This document shows, piece after piece, positions 35,752-44,127 of a stretch of 64,000 nt of DNA. Position 1 is the stretch's first letter; each line of letters opens with the position of its first letter. The notes beneath the pieces are model-generated. The model saw only the letters and a program-made list of their open reading frames with translations, had not been told where the DNA came from and made no database searches. The translations under genes and the position numbers were made by a program. The DNA is from Streptomyces muensis (GTDB lineage Bacteria > Actinomycetota > Actinomycetes > Streptomycetales > Streptomycetaceae), in contig NZ_JAKEIP010000009.1 of NCBI RefSeq assembly GCF_021474425.1, forward strand, positions 1-64,000, written 5' to 3'.

Positions 35752-37857
35752 ATGACAACTCGACCCCGCTCTCCCGCCGACCGAGGGACGTGGGCTGTGA
35801 CCAGTGCCGGACGCCCGTACCGCCGACGCAAGAACGTCACCGTTGTGTCGCTCCTCCTGCTCGTGCTGTCCCTCACGCTCGGCCCCACCCCGAGCTCGGC
35901 GGCCGGCTCCGACTGGTGGGAGCCGACCGCACGGCCCGCGCCGGACTCGCAGGTCGACGTCACCGGAGAGCCCTTCACCGGCACCAACGCCAAGGGCGAG
36001 GTCCGCGGCTTCGTCGACGCGCACGACCACATCTTCTCCAACGAGGCCTTCGGCGGCCGTCTGATCTGCGGAAAGCCGTTCTCCGAGGCAGGCGTCGCCG
36101 ACGCCCTCAAGGACTGTCCCGAGCACTACCCGGACGGCTCCCTCGCGATCTTCGACTTCATCACCAACGGCGGCGACGGCAAGCACGACCCGGTCGGCTG
36201 GCCCACCTTCAAGGACTGGCCCGCCCATGACTCGCTGACCCACCAGCAGAACTACTACGCCTGGGTCGAGCGGGCCTGGCGCGGCGGCCAGCGCGTCCTG
36301 GTCAACGACCTCGTCACCAACGGCGTGATCTGCTCCGTGTACTTCTTCAAGGACCGCTCCTGCGACGAGATGACCTCCATCCGACTCCAGGCCAAGCTGA
36401 CGTACGACATGCAGGCCTTCGTCGACAAGATGTACGGCGGCACCGGGAAGGGCTGGTTCCGGATCGTCACCGACAGCGCCCAGGCCCGGAAGGTCATCGA
36501 ACAGGGCAAGCTGGCGGTCATCCTCGGCGTCGAGACCTCCGAGCCCTTCGGCTGCAAGCAGGTCCTGGACATCGCCCAGTGCAGCAAGGAGGACATCGAC
36601 AAGGGGCTCGACGAACTCCACGCGCTCGGCGTGCGCAGCATGTTCCTGTGCCACAAGTTCGACAACGCCCTGTGTGGCGTCCGCTTCGACGAGGGCGCCC
36701 TGGGAACGGCCATCAACGTCGGCCAGTTCCTGTCGACCGGCACCTTCTGGAAGACCGAGACCTGCAAGGGCCCGCAGCACGACAACCCCATCGGCGGCGC
36801 CGCGGCCCCCGAAGCCGAGGACGAGCTCCCGGCGGGCGTGGAGGTCCCCTCGTACAGCGCTGACGCCCAGTGCAACGTCCGGGGCCTCACCGACCTCGGC
36901 GAATACGCCGTACGCGGCATGATGAAACGCAAGATGATGCTGGAGATCGACCACATGAGCGTCAAGGCCACCGGCCGGGTGCTCGACATCTTCGAGTCCG
37001 CGTCCTACCCCGGCGTCCTGTCCTCGCACAGCTGGATGGACCTCGACTGGACCGAACGGGTCTACGGCCTCGGCGGCTTCATCGCCCAGTACATGCACGG
37101 CTCCGAGGGCTTCATCTCGGAGGCGAAGCGCACCGAGGCCCTGCGCGACAAGTACGGCGTCGGATACGGCTACGGCACCGACATGAACGGCGTCGGCGGC
37201 TGGCCCGGACCGCGCGGCGCGGACGCGCCCAACAAGGTGACGTACCCGTTCAAGAGCGTCGACGGCGGCTCCGTCATCGACCGGCAGACCACCGGGCAGC
37301 GCACCTGGGACCTGAACACCGACGGCGCCGCCCACTACGGCCTCGTCCCGGACTGGATCGAGGACATCCGGCGCGTCGGCGGCCAGGACGTGGTCGACGA
37401 CCTCTTCCGGGGCGCCGAGTCCTACCTCGACACCTGGGCGGCCTCCGAGAACCACGCGTCCGGGGTGAACCTCGCGAGCGGCGCGGCGACGTCCGCCAGC
37501 TCCTCGGAATGGAGCCTGTTCACCAGCTACCAGCCGAACCGCGCCGTCGACGGCGACAGCCGTACCCGCTGGGCCAGCGACTGGAGCGACGACCAGTGGT
37601 ACCAGGTCGACCTCGGCTCCACGCAGCTCGTCAAGCGGGTCACCCTCGACTGGGAGCGCGCGTACGGCAAGTCGTACCGCATCGAGCTCTCCGCCGACGG
37701 AGTCTGGCGGACCGCCTGGTCCACGACCGCCGGTGACGGCGGCCTGGACACGGCCCGCTTCGCCGGCACACCGGCCAGGTATGTTCGCGTCCACGGCGTG
37801 GAGCGCGGCACCGACTGGGGCTACTCCCTCCACGAGGTCGGCGTCCACAGCAGCTGA
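35752..37857 (+). CDS. Secreted M19-like metallohydrolase with discoidin (F5/8 type C) domain
   Basis: A 701-residue exported protein. An Arg-rich N-terminus with a hydrophobic segment (about 30-50) is the signal peptide. The catalytic region resembles membrane dipeptidase (peptidase M19). Candidate ligands are His91 and His93 in DAHDHI, Glu261 in LGVETS, His401 in IDHMS, His426 in SSHSW and Asp477 in GTDMNG. The first pair is HxH instead of the usual M19 HxD, so the chemistry may differ. The family region has several extra Cys. Residues about 565-701 form an F5/8 type C/CBM32-like domain that likely binds glycans. I start at ATG 35752; TTG 35740 is possible. A TetR gene follows after 19 bases. 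Confidence 0.78.
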   Translation: MTTRPRSPADRGTWAVTSAGRPYRRRKNVTVVSLLLLVLSLTLGPTPSSAAGSDWWEPTARPAPDSQVDVTGEPFTGTNAKGEVRGFVDAHDHIFSNEAFGGRLICGKPFSEAGVADALKDCPEHYPDGSLAIFDFITNGGDGKHDPVGWPTFKDWPAHDSLTHQQNYYAWVERAWRGGQRVLVNDLVTNGVICSVYFFKDRSCDEMTSIRLQAKLTYDMQAFVDKMYGGTGKGWFRIVTDSAQARKVIEQGKLAVILGVETSEPFGCKQVLDIAQCSKEDIDKGLDELHALGVRSMFLCHKFDNALCGVRFDEGALGTAINVGQFLSTGTFWKTETCKGPQHDNPIGGAAAPEAEDELPAGVEVPSYSADAQCNVRGLTDLGEYAVRGMMKRKMMLEIDHMSVKATGRVLDIFESASYPGVLSSHSWMDLDWTERVYGLGGFIAQYMHGSEGFISEAKRTEALRDKYGVGYGYGTDMNGVGGWPGPRGADAPNKVTYPFKSVDGGSVIDRQTTGQRTWDLNTDGAAHYGLVPDWIEDIRRVGGQDVVDDLFRGAESYLDTWAASENHASGVNLASGAATSASSSEWSLFTSYQPNRAVDGDSRTRWASDWSDDQWYQVDLGSTQLVKRVTLDWERAYGKSYRIELSADGVWRTAWSTTAGDGGLDTARFAGTPARYVRVHGVERGTDWGYSLHEVGVHSS

Positions 37858-37876
37858 CACCCACGAGAGGGGTTCC

Positions 37877-38473
37877 ATGGCACGGTTGCCGTCCGCCGAG
37901 CGGCGGCGACAGCTCACCGAGGCGGCGATCAGAGCGATGAGCCGGGACGGCGTCCCCAGGACGACGACCCGGTCCATCGCCGCCGAGGCGGGCGTTTCGC
38001 TGAGCGTCTTCCACTACTGCTTCGACTCCAAGCAGGAGCTGGTCGAGTCCGTCATCACCACCCTCACCGAGCACTCCGTGACGCTGGTGAAGGACGCCAT
38101 ACGGCCCAGAGCCACCCTGGAGGAGACCGTCCGGGCCGGCTTCCAGGCCTACTGGGACCACGTCCGCGCCCACCCCGACGAGCACATGCTGACCTATGAG
38201 CTCACCCAGTACGCGCTGCGCCGGCCCGGCTTCGAGCACCTGGCACGCCGCCAGTACGAGCTCTACGCCGAGACCTACGCGGAGCTCATCGACCACCTCC
38301 GGCAGACCATGGGCCTCCGGCTGCGCGTCCCCGTCCCCGTCCTGGCCCGCTACCTGGCCGCCATGACCGACGGACTCACCCTCAACTACCTCGTACTCGG
38401 CGACGACGCGGCCTGGACCGCCATCCTCGACACGGTCACCGCGCACATCGCCGGGCTGGTCCAGGAGACCTGA
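37877..38473 (+). CDS. TetR family transcriptional regulator
   Basis: A 198-residue repressor. The HTH is about residues 28-58, TTRSIAAEAGVSLSVFHYCFDSKQELVE, with FHYCF in place of the usual YYHF. The C-terminal half is helical. ATG 37877 follows GAGAGGGG. It lies 19 bases after the exported hydrolase gene and likely shares its transcript, which begins at a promoter with a palindromic operator, so autoregulation together with the hydrolase is the simplest model. It converges on the acyltransferase gene with 10 bases between stops. Confidence 0.87.
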   Translation: MARLPSAERRRQLTEAAIRAMSRDGVPRTTTRSIAAEAGVSLSVFHYCFDSKQELVESVITTLTEHSVTLVKDAIRPRATLEETVRAGFQAYWDHVRAHPDEHMLTYELTQYALRRPGFEHLARRQYELYAETYAELIDHLRQTMGLRLRVPVPVLARYLAAMTDGLTLNYLVLGDDAAWTAILDTVTAHIAGLVQET

Positions 38474-38483
38474 CGGCAACCGG

Positions 38484-39590
38484 TCAGCCCCCTGCGGTGG
38501 CCCGGTCCCGCGCAGGTTCGCCCGTCTTCTGCCGGAACAGCCACCGCAGGTCCGGCTCCACCACCAGGCGCAGCGCCCGCCGGACCGGCGGCGTGCACAG
38601 CAGGGTCACCACCACGGCGGCCACGGCCGTGACGACGACCGCGCCGAGCGGCCGCTGGACCCAGGCGGGGTCGTACCAGCCGAAGTACTTCGAGCCCTGC
38701 GCGACGAAACCGTGCAGCAGATAGCCGTACAGCGTGCCCGTCCCCAGCACCGTGCACCACAGCCGCCGCCCCGGCACCCAGGCGAGGAAACAGGCCACCA
38801 GGACCAGCGAGCAGGCGAACAGGACCGGCGTCATCACGACCCCGTACCACGCGGGCGCGCCCAGCTCCTCGGCGCTGTCCCGGTGGTAGAACCAGCTGCC
38901 GGTCATCCGGGGAACCGCCCAGTACGCCACCACGAACGCGCCCGCGAACACGGGCACGGCCGCGATCCGCACCGCACGGCGCCGGACCATCCGGAAGTGC
39001 TCCGGCTTCAGGGACAGCCCCAGCACGAAGTACGGCAGGAACTGCAGGGCACGCTGGAGATCCAGGTCGTTGCCGATGGACGGCGACAGGGTGGCCAGCA
39101 TCGCCATCGCGAGCGCGAGGGGCAGCGGCAGCCGCACCCGCCGCCACAGCGGGGTGGTCAGCCGCCACAGGAACAGGGCCGCCAGGAACCACGTCAGATA
39201 CAGCGGGTCCAGCAGGCTGACCGGGCGGTCCGGCTCCTGGTCGGTCCATCGGGTGAACAGGGTGTACGCCGTCTCGAAGACCACGTACGGGACGACGAGT
39301 CCGCTCACCAGGCGTTCGAGCTGCCGCGGGCGCCCCTCGAAGCCACGGGAGAAGTAGCCGGAGATCACGATGAACGCCGGCATGTGGAAGGCGTACACGA
39401 GCATGTACAGCGCGTCCACCGTCCGGCTGCCGTCCCGCAGCGGTTCCCACGCATGGCCGACCGCCACCAGGACGATCGCCGCGTACTTGGCGTTGTCGAA
39501 GTAGGCGTCCCGCTGCTTCGAAGCCGCAGGTGGCGGCGGCGTGGCGGGGGTGGCAGCGGGGTCCGCGGCGGTGACGCTGTGCTTCGGCAT
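38484..39590 (-). CDS. Acyltransferase family 3 membrane protein
   Basis: A 368-residue protein with a Pro/Ala-rich leader and about ten membrane helices. The family-3 acyltransferase motifs are AYFDNAKYAAIVLVAVGHAW (about 28-47) with the essential His, and FHMPAFIVISGYFSRGF (about 67-83). It resembles the fucose 4-O-acetylase-like group, which O-acetylates surface sugars or small molecules. I start at ATG 39590; ATG 39671 would add 27 residues with no family likeness. It is divergent from the repeat protein gene. Confidence 0.85.
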   Translation of the reverse strand: MPKHSVTAADPAATPATPPPPAASKQRDAYFDNAKYAAIVLVAVGHAWEPLRDGSRTVDALYMLVYAFHMPAFIVISGYFSRGFEGRPRQLERLVSGLVVPYVVFETAYTLFTRWTDQEPDRPVSLLDPLYLTWFLAALFLWRLTTPLWRRVRLPLPLALAMAMLATLSPSIGNDLDLQRALQFLPYFVLGLSLKPEHFRMVRRRAVRIAAVPVFAGAFVVAYWAVPRMTGSWFYHRDSAEELGAPAWYGVVMTPVLFACSLVLVACFLAWVPGRRLWCTVLGTGTLYGYLLHGFVAQGSKYFGWYDPAWVQRPLGAVVVTAVAAVVVTLLCTPPVRRALRLVVEPDLRWLFRQKTGEPARDRATAGG

Positions 39591-39813
39591 CCCACGCGTC
39601 TCACCACTTGTGGACGAGGCAAACCTCCCCGGCCGGACATGGCCTCTCACCTGCGCGGAAGCGCCCGCCATAGGGCCGTAGGGGTGTGGGCGTAACCCGT
39701 GTGATCGTCCCGAATGGTGCGACCCGAAGGAATGGCTGACGGTGGATCACGTCAGGCCTGGCTCCAGTGGTGATGAAGCGTCAGCCGCCCAGGCCGTGAC
39801 GGAAGGACTCACT

Positions 39814-40725
39814 ATGCGCTCTGTCCGCATGCTGCTCGCCACCGCGACGGCCACGGCCGCACTGGCGATTGCGCCCGCTGCCTACGCCATGACGACGGGT
39901 GACTGGGACCACGAGGACACGTCTCACAGCAAGGACAAGGAGGACTCGTCCCACAAGGACGACGAGGACTCCTACGGCAAGGACCACGACAAGTCCTACA
40001 GCAAGGACCACGACAAGGAGAGCAAGCACGACGAGCCCAGTGGCGGTATGCACACGGGTGGCGGAGCGCTGACTCTCGTGACCGACGACGACTGGGGCGG
40101 CTCCAAGGACGAGGAGCACGACAAGGACGGCAAGCACGACAAGGACAGCGACTACGACAAGGGCAGCAAGCACGACAAGGACAGCGACTACGGCAAGGAG
40201 GGCAAGCACGAGAAGCCGAGCGGCGGTGTGCACACCGGCGGCGGCGCGCTGACCCTTCTGAACGACAAGGACGACGACTGGGGCGGCTCCAAGGACGAGG
40301 AGCACGGCAAGGACGGCAAGTACGACGAGGAGAGCAAGCACGACAAGGACAGCGACTACGGCAAGGAGGGCAAGCACGAGAAGCCGAGCGGCGGCATGCA
40401 CACCGGCGGCGGCGCGCTGGCCCTCGTGAGCAACGGTGGCGACTGGGGCGGCGACAAGGACCCGAAGCACGACCCGGACAGCTACCGCAGCAAGGGCGAC
40501 GACCACGGGTCCTGGAAGGAGGACGACGACTCGTGGAAGGGCGACCACGACAACGACTCGTGGGGCGGCGGCGGTGACCACGACGGGCCGCGCGGCGGTA
40601 TGCACACCGGCGGCGGTGGCCTCGCGACGCCGGGTGTCACCGGCGGTGGGCTCGCCATGCTGGGCGTCGCGGGCGCCGGCTGGTACGCGCTGCGTCGCAA
40701 GAAGGCCGGCGGATCCGCGGCCTGA
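39814..40725 (+). CDS. Repeat-rich Asp/Lys/His surface protein, probable sortase substrate
   Basis: A 303-residue protein. The signal peptide is residues 1-25 (cleavage near AYA-MT). The mature part is almost all Asp, Lys, Glu, His, Ser and Gly, with four copies of the block PSGG(M/V)HTGGGAL at about 75, 135, 191 and 259 (the last PRGGMHTGGGGL), linked by DK/EH-rich spacers containing repeated DDDWGG and SDYGKEGKHEKP. The C-terminus is a hydrophobic helix (about 270-293) followed by RRKK, the layout of a cell-wall sorting signal, although a canonical LPXTG is missing. A class F sortase gene is next, which supports anchoring. The poly-charged spacers may bind cations or be intrinsically disordered. 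The ATG follows GGAAGGA. Confidence 0.85.
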   Translation: MRSVRMLLATATATAALAIAPAAYAMTTGDWDHEDTSHSKDKEDSSHKDDEDSYGKDHDKSYSKDHDKESKHDEPSGGMHTGGGALTLVTDDDWGGSKDEEHDKDGKHDKDSDYDKGSKHDKDSDYGKEGKHEKPSGGVHTGGGALTLLNDKDDDWGGSKDEEHGKDGKYDEESKHDKDSDYGKEGKHEKPSGGMHTGGGALALVSNGGDWGGDKDPKHDPDSYRSKGDDHGSWKEDDDSWKGDHDNDSWGGGGDHDGPRGGMHTGGGGLATPGVTGGGLAMLGVAGAGWYALRRKKAGGSAA

Positions 40726-40743
40726 CCCATGCCCTCCCTCATA

Positions 40744-40757
40744 GCGGCCGTGGCCGC
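40744..40757. terminator. Stem-loop followed by pyrimidine-rich tract
   Basis: GCGGCC-GT-GGCCGC (40744-40757) begins 18 bases after the stop of the repeat protein. Between 40798 and 40838 there is a T- and C-rich stretch unusual for this genome. It may attenuate transcription from the repeat protein into the sortase gene, giving more substrate than enzyme. Confidence 0.4.
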
Positions 40758-40867
40758 CGCACGTGCGCCGCGCGTCGCGGCGGCCCCGTTCGTCCACTCT
40801 GTTTCCCTTTTCTCCTGATTTTCCCCTTTGCTGTGTTCGCTGCCGTGCCCGAATGAGGTGGTGCCCG

Positions 40868-41584
40868 ATGGCCGCCGGCTGTCCCTCGTCCCCCGACCAC
40901 GACCCGGCTCGCGCCGACACCCTTTCCCCGCGCTCACGGCGGATAAGGCGGGTGGCGGGAGGGCTGCTCTGGAGCACAGTCGCCGCCGTGTTCCTGGTGG
41001 TGACCCTGCCCGGCGGCCACGACGAGGCACCCGACGGCCGCGGCGCACCGTACGCCGTCCCGGCGATCGAGTCGCACGTCCCCCGTGCCTCCAAGCCCTC
41101 CTCGCACGCCTCGCGCCCCGTGGGCAAACATCTGCCGCGGTCCCGGCCGACCCGGCTGCTCATCCCCAAGATCTCCGTCGACGCCCCCTTCACCGACCTC
41201 GCCATCGGCAGCACGGGCCAGCTCGAACCCCCGCCGGCCCACGACACCAACCTCGTCGGCTGGTACGCCAAGGGCGCCTCCCCCGGGGAGACGGGCACCT
41301 CGATCATCGCCGGGCACGTCGACACCACGACGTCCGCCGCCGTCTTCGCGAGCCTGCGCGAGCTGAAGAAGGGCGACCGCTTCCAGGTGCTGCGCGCCGA
41401 CGGCCGCAAGGCGTCCTTCGTGGTCGACAGCACCGAGACCTTCGACAAGGACGACTTCCCCAGCGACCGCGTGTACCGCGACACCCCCCGGGCCCAGGTC
41501 CGCCTGATCACCTGCGCGGGGGACTACGACCGGCAGGTCAAGGACTACACCGCGAACCTGGTGGTCTTCGCCCACCTCGTCTGA
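40868..41584 (+). CDS. Class F sortase
   Basis: A 238-residue transpeptidase. Residues 23-48 hold a basic stretch and the membrane anchor, then a Pro/Ser/His-rich linker, then the sortase barrel from about residue 93 (RPTRLLIPKISVDAPF). The catalytic His is His150 in IIAGHVD and the Cys is Cys216 in LITCAG; the Arg cannot be assigned with certainty (R205, R212 and R222 are near). It would cleave a C-terminal sorting signal of a surface protein and link it to peptidoglycan. The adjacent repeat protein has the required layout. ATG 40868, with GAGGTGG upstream, is chosen over 40853. Confidence 0.88.
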   Translation: MAAGCPSSPDHDPARADTLSPRSRRIRRVAGGLLWSTVAAVFLVVTLPGGHDEAPDGRGAPYAVPAIESHVPRASKPSSHASRPVGKHLPRSRPTRLLIPKISVDAPFTDLAIGSTGQLEPPPAHDTNLVGWYAKGASPGETGTSIIAGHVDTTTSAAVFASLRELKKGDRFQVLRADGRKASFVVDSTETFDKDDFPSDRVYRDTPRAQVRLITCAGDYDRQVKDYTANLVVFAHLV

Positions 41585-41678
41585 CCTCTTCTCCCACATC
41601 GCCGCACTCCGCGCTGACCTCGTGTCTTACAGTGACTGCGACCCAGTTCCGGTGACTGATGTGAGGTAGTCGCGAACC

Positions 41679-43577
41679 ATGCCGACCGAGACGTTTGAGT
41701 TCCAGGTAGAGGCCCGTCAGCTGCTCCAGCTGATGATCCACTCGGTCTACTCGAACAAGGAGGTCTTCCTGCGGGAACTCGTCTCCAACGCCTCCGACGC
41801 GCTCGACAAACTGCGTCTGGAGAAGCTGCGGGACGACTCCCTCGACGCCGACGTGTCGGACCTCCACATCGAGATCGACATCGACAAGGAGGCCCGCACC
41901 CTCACCGTGCGGGACAACGGCATCGGGATGTCGTACGACGAGGTCGGGCAGCTCATCGGCACCATCGCCAACTCCGGCACCGCCACCTTCCTGAAGGAAC
42001 TGAAGGAGGCCCAGGACGAGGCCGGCGCCGAAGGGCTCATCGGCCAGTTCGGCGTCGGCTTCTACTCCGGCTTCATGGCGGCGGACGAGATGACGCTGGT
42101 GACCCGGCGCGCCGGCGAGAGCCAGGGCACCCGCTGGACGTCGCGCGGCGAGTCCACCTACACGCTGGAGACCGTCGCCGACGCGCCGCAGGGCACGTCG
42201 GTCACGCTCCACCTCAAGCCCGCCGACCCCGACAACCAGCTCCACGACTACACCTCGCCGTGGAAGATCAGGGAGATCGTCAAGCGGTACTCGGACTTCA
42301 TCACCTGGCCGATCCGGATGGTCCCGGAGCCGGCCGACGGGGACAGCACGCCCGAGCCCGAGACGCTGAACTCGATGAAGGCCCTGTGGGCGCGCTCGCG
42401 CGACGAGGTGTCCGACGACGAGTACCACGAGCTCTACAAGCACATCAGCCACGACTGGCGCGAGCCGCTGGAGACGATCCGGCTGCAGGCCGAGGGCACC
42501 TTCGAGTACCAGTCGCTGCTCTTCATCCCCTCGCACGCCCCGCACGACCTGTTCACCCGCGACTTCAAGCGCGGCGTCCAGCTCTATGTGAAGCGCGTCT
42601 TCATCATGGACGACTGCGAGGCCCTGCTCCCGCCGTACCTCCGCTTCGTCAAGGGCGTCGTCGACGCGGCCGACCTCTCGCTCAACGTCTCCCGCGAGAT
42701 CCTCCAGCAGGACCGGCACATCCGGATGATGCAGCGCCGGCTGACCAAGAAGGTCCTGTCCACGGTCAAGGACTTCATGACCAAGGACGCCGACCGCTAC
42801 GCCACCTTCTGGCGCGAGTTCGGCACGGTGCTGAAGGAGGGCCTGCTCACCGACACCGAGAACCGCGACGCGATCCTCGCCGTCGCCTCGTTCGCGACCA
42901 CGCACGCCGACGACGAGCCGACCACGCTCGCGCAGTACGTGGAGCGGATGAAGGACGGCCAGGACGACATCTACTACATCACCGGCGAGTCCCGGCAGAG
43001 CATCGAGAACTCCCCGCACATGGAGGCGTTCCGGGCCAAGGGCATCGAGGTCCTGCTGCTCACCGACGGCGTCGACGAGGTGTGGGTCGACGCGGTCGGC
43101 GAGTACGAGGGCAAGCAGCTGCGCTCCATCGCCAAGGGCGAGATCGACCTGGACGGCAAGGGCGACGAGAAGGCCGGCGAGGAGCGGGAGAAGCAGGCCG
43201 AGGAGTACGCCGGTCTGCTCGGCTGGATGCGGGAGCGGCTGGAGGAGGACATCAAGGAGGTGCGCCTCTCGGCCCGGCTCACCGTCTCGCCCGCCTGCGT
43301 CGTCTCCGACGCGCACGACCTGACCCCGGCCCTGGAGAACATGTACCGGGCGATGGGCCAGGAGGTGCCGCGCACCAAGCGGATCCTGGAGCTCAACCCC
43401 GGCCACCCGCTGGTCAAGGGCCTGCACCAGGCCTACGAGGCGAGCGAGGACCGCACGGAACTCGCCGAGTCCGCCGAACTGCTCCACACGCTGGCGGTGC
43501 TCGCCGAGGGCGGTCAGCCGAAGGACCCGGCACGGTTCGTGAAGCTGGTCGCGGACCGCCTGGAGCGCACCCTGTAG
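41679..43577 (+). CDS. htpG: Molecular chaperone HtpG (Hsp90)
   Basis: A 632-residue bacterial Hsp90 that uses ATP to remodel client proteins in the cytosol. The N-terminal GHKL ATPase shows [11 protein letters not shown] near residue 37, DNGIGM near 83, and [11 protein letters not shown] near 121-131. The middle domain includes the catalytic-loop Arg region in [12 protein letters not shown] near 333-345. The C-terminal dimerisation domain is complete. The ATG is preceded by GTGAGGTAG. It is a single gene between a sortase gene and a VOC gene, with no heat-shock partner beside it. Confidence 0.96.
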
Positions 43578-43674
43578 GCGGTGCCGTGCGCCATGTGGAC
43601 GTGTGCGCGGGCCGTTGTCAGTGGCCCGCGCTACGTTCCTAGGAGTCGGCTACCGGCCCACTCCTGGAGGAATC

Positions 43675-44085
43675 ATGGCCTCGCGTCTCAACCCCTACAT
43701 CACCTTCGCCGGCGACGCCCGCCAGGCGCTGGAGTTCTACAAGGAGGTCTTCGGCGGCACGGTGAACCTCAACACCTACGCCGAGTTCGGCCAGAAGGAC
43801 AGCCCGCTGGCCGACAAGATCATGCACGGCATGCTGGAGACCCCCAACGGCTTCACCCTCATGTGCGCCGACACCCCGACGGACGACCACCGGCCCGGCA
43901 ACAACATCTCCGTGAGCCTGAGCGGCGACGACGACGCCGAGCTGCGCGGCTACTGGGAGAAGCTGTCCGCGGGAGCCTCGGTGACCGTCCCGCTGGAGAA
44001 GCAGATGTGGGGCGACGTCTTCGGCATGTGTACGGACCGCTTCGGCATCACATGGATGGTGAACATCGCCGGGGAAGGGCGCTGA
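43675..44085 (+). CDS. VOC family protein, PhnB-like
   Basis: A 136-residue protein of the PhnB/YkcA-like branch of the vicinal oxygen chelate superfamily. The opening RLNPYITFAGDARQALEFYKEVFGG and the ending WGDVFGMCTDRFGITWMVN are diagnostic. In this branch the usual metal-binding residues are partly lost and the molecular role is generally unknown. ATG 43675 has TGGAGG at ideal spacing. It sits alone between htpG and the convergent BNR-repeat gene. Confidence 0.88.
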   Translation: MASRLNPYITFAGDARQALEFYKEVFGGTVNLNTYAEFGQKDSPLADKIMHGMLETPNGFTLMCADTPTDDHRPGNNISVSLSGDDDAELRGYWEKLSAGASVTVPLEKQMWGDVFGMCTDRFGITWMVNIAGEGR

Positions 44086-44127
44086 GCCGAACACAGCGCC
44101 CCCACCCGTCGATCGCGCACCTGGTGG

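Noticed and set aside
39781..41511. A 576-residue minus-strand frame opposite the repeat protein and sortase
   Set aside because: Its Val/Leu-rich repeats are only the complement of the DK/EH repeats of the real gene; no start signal or family match.
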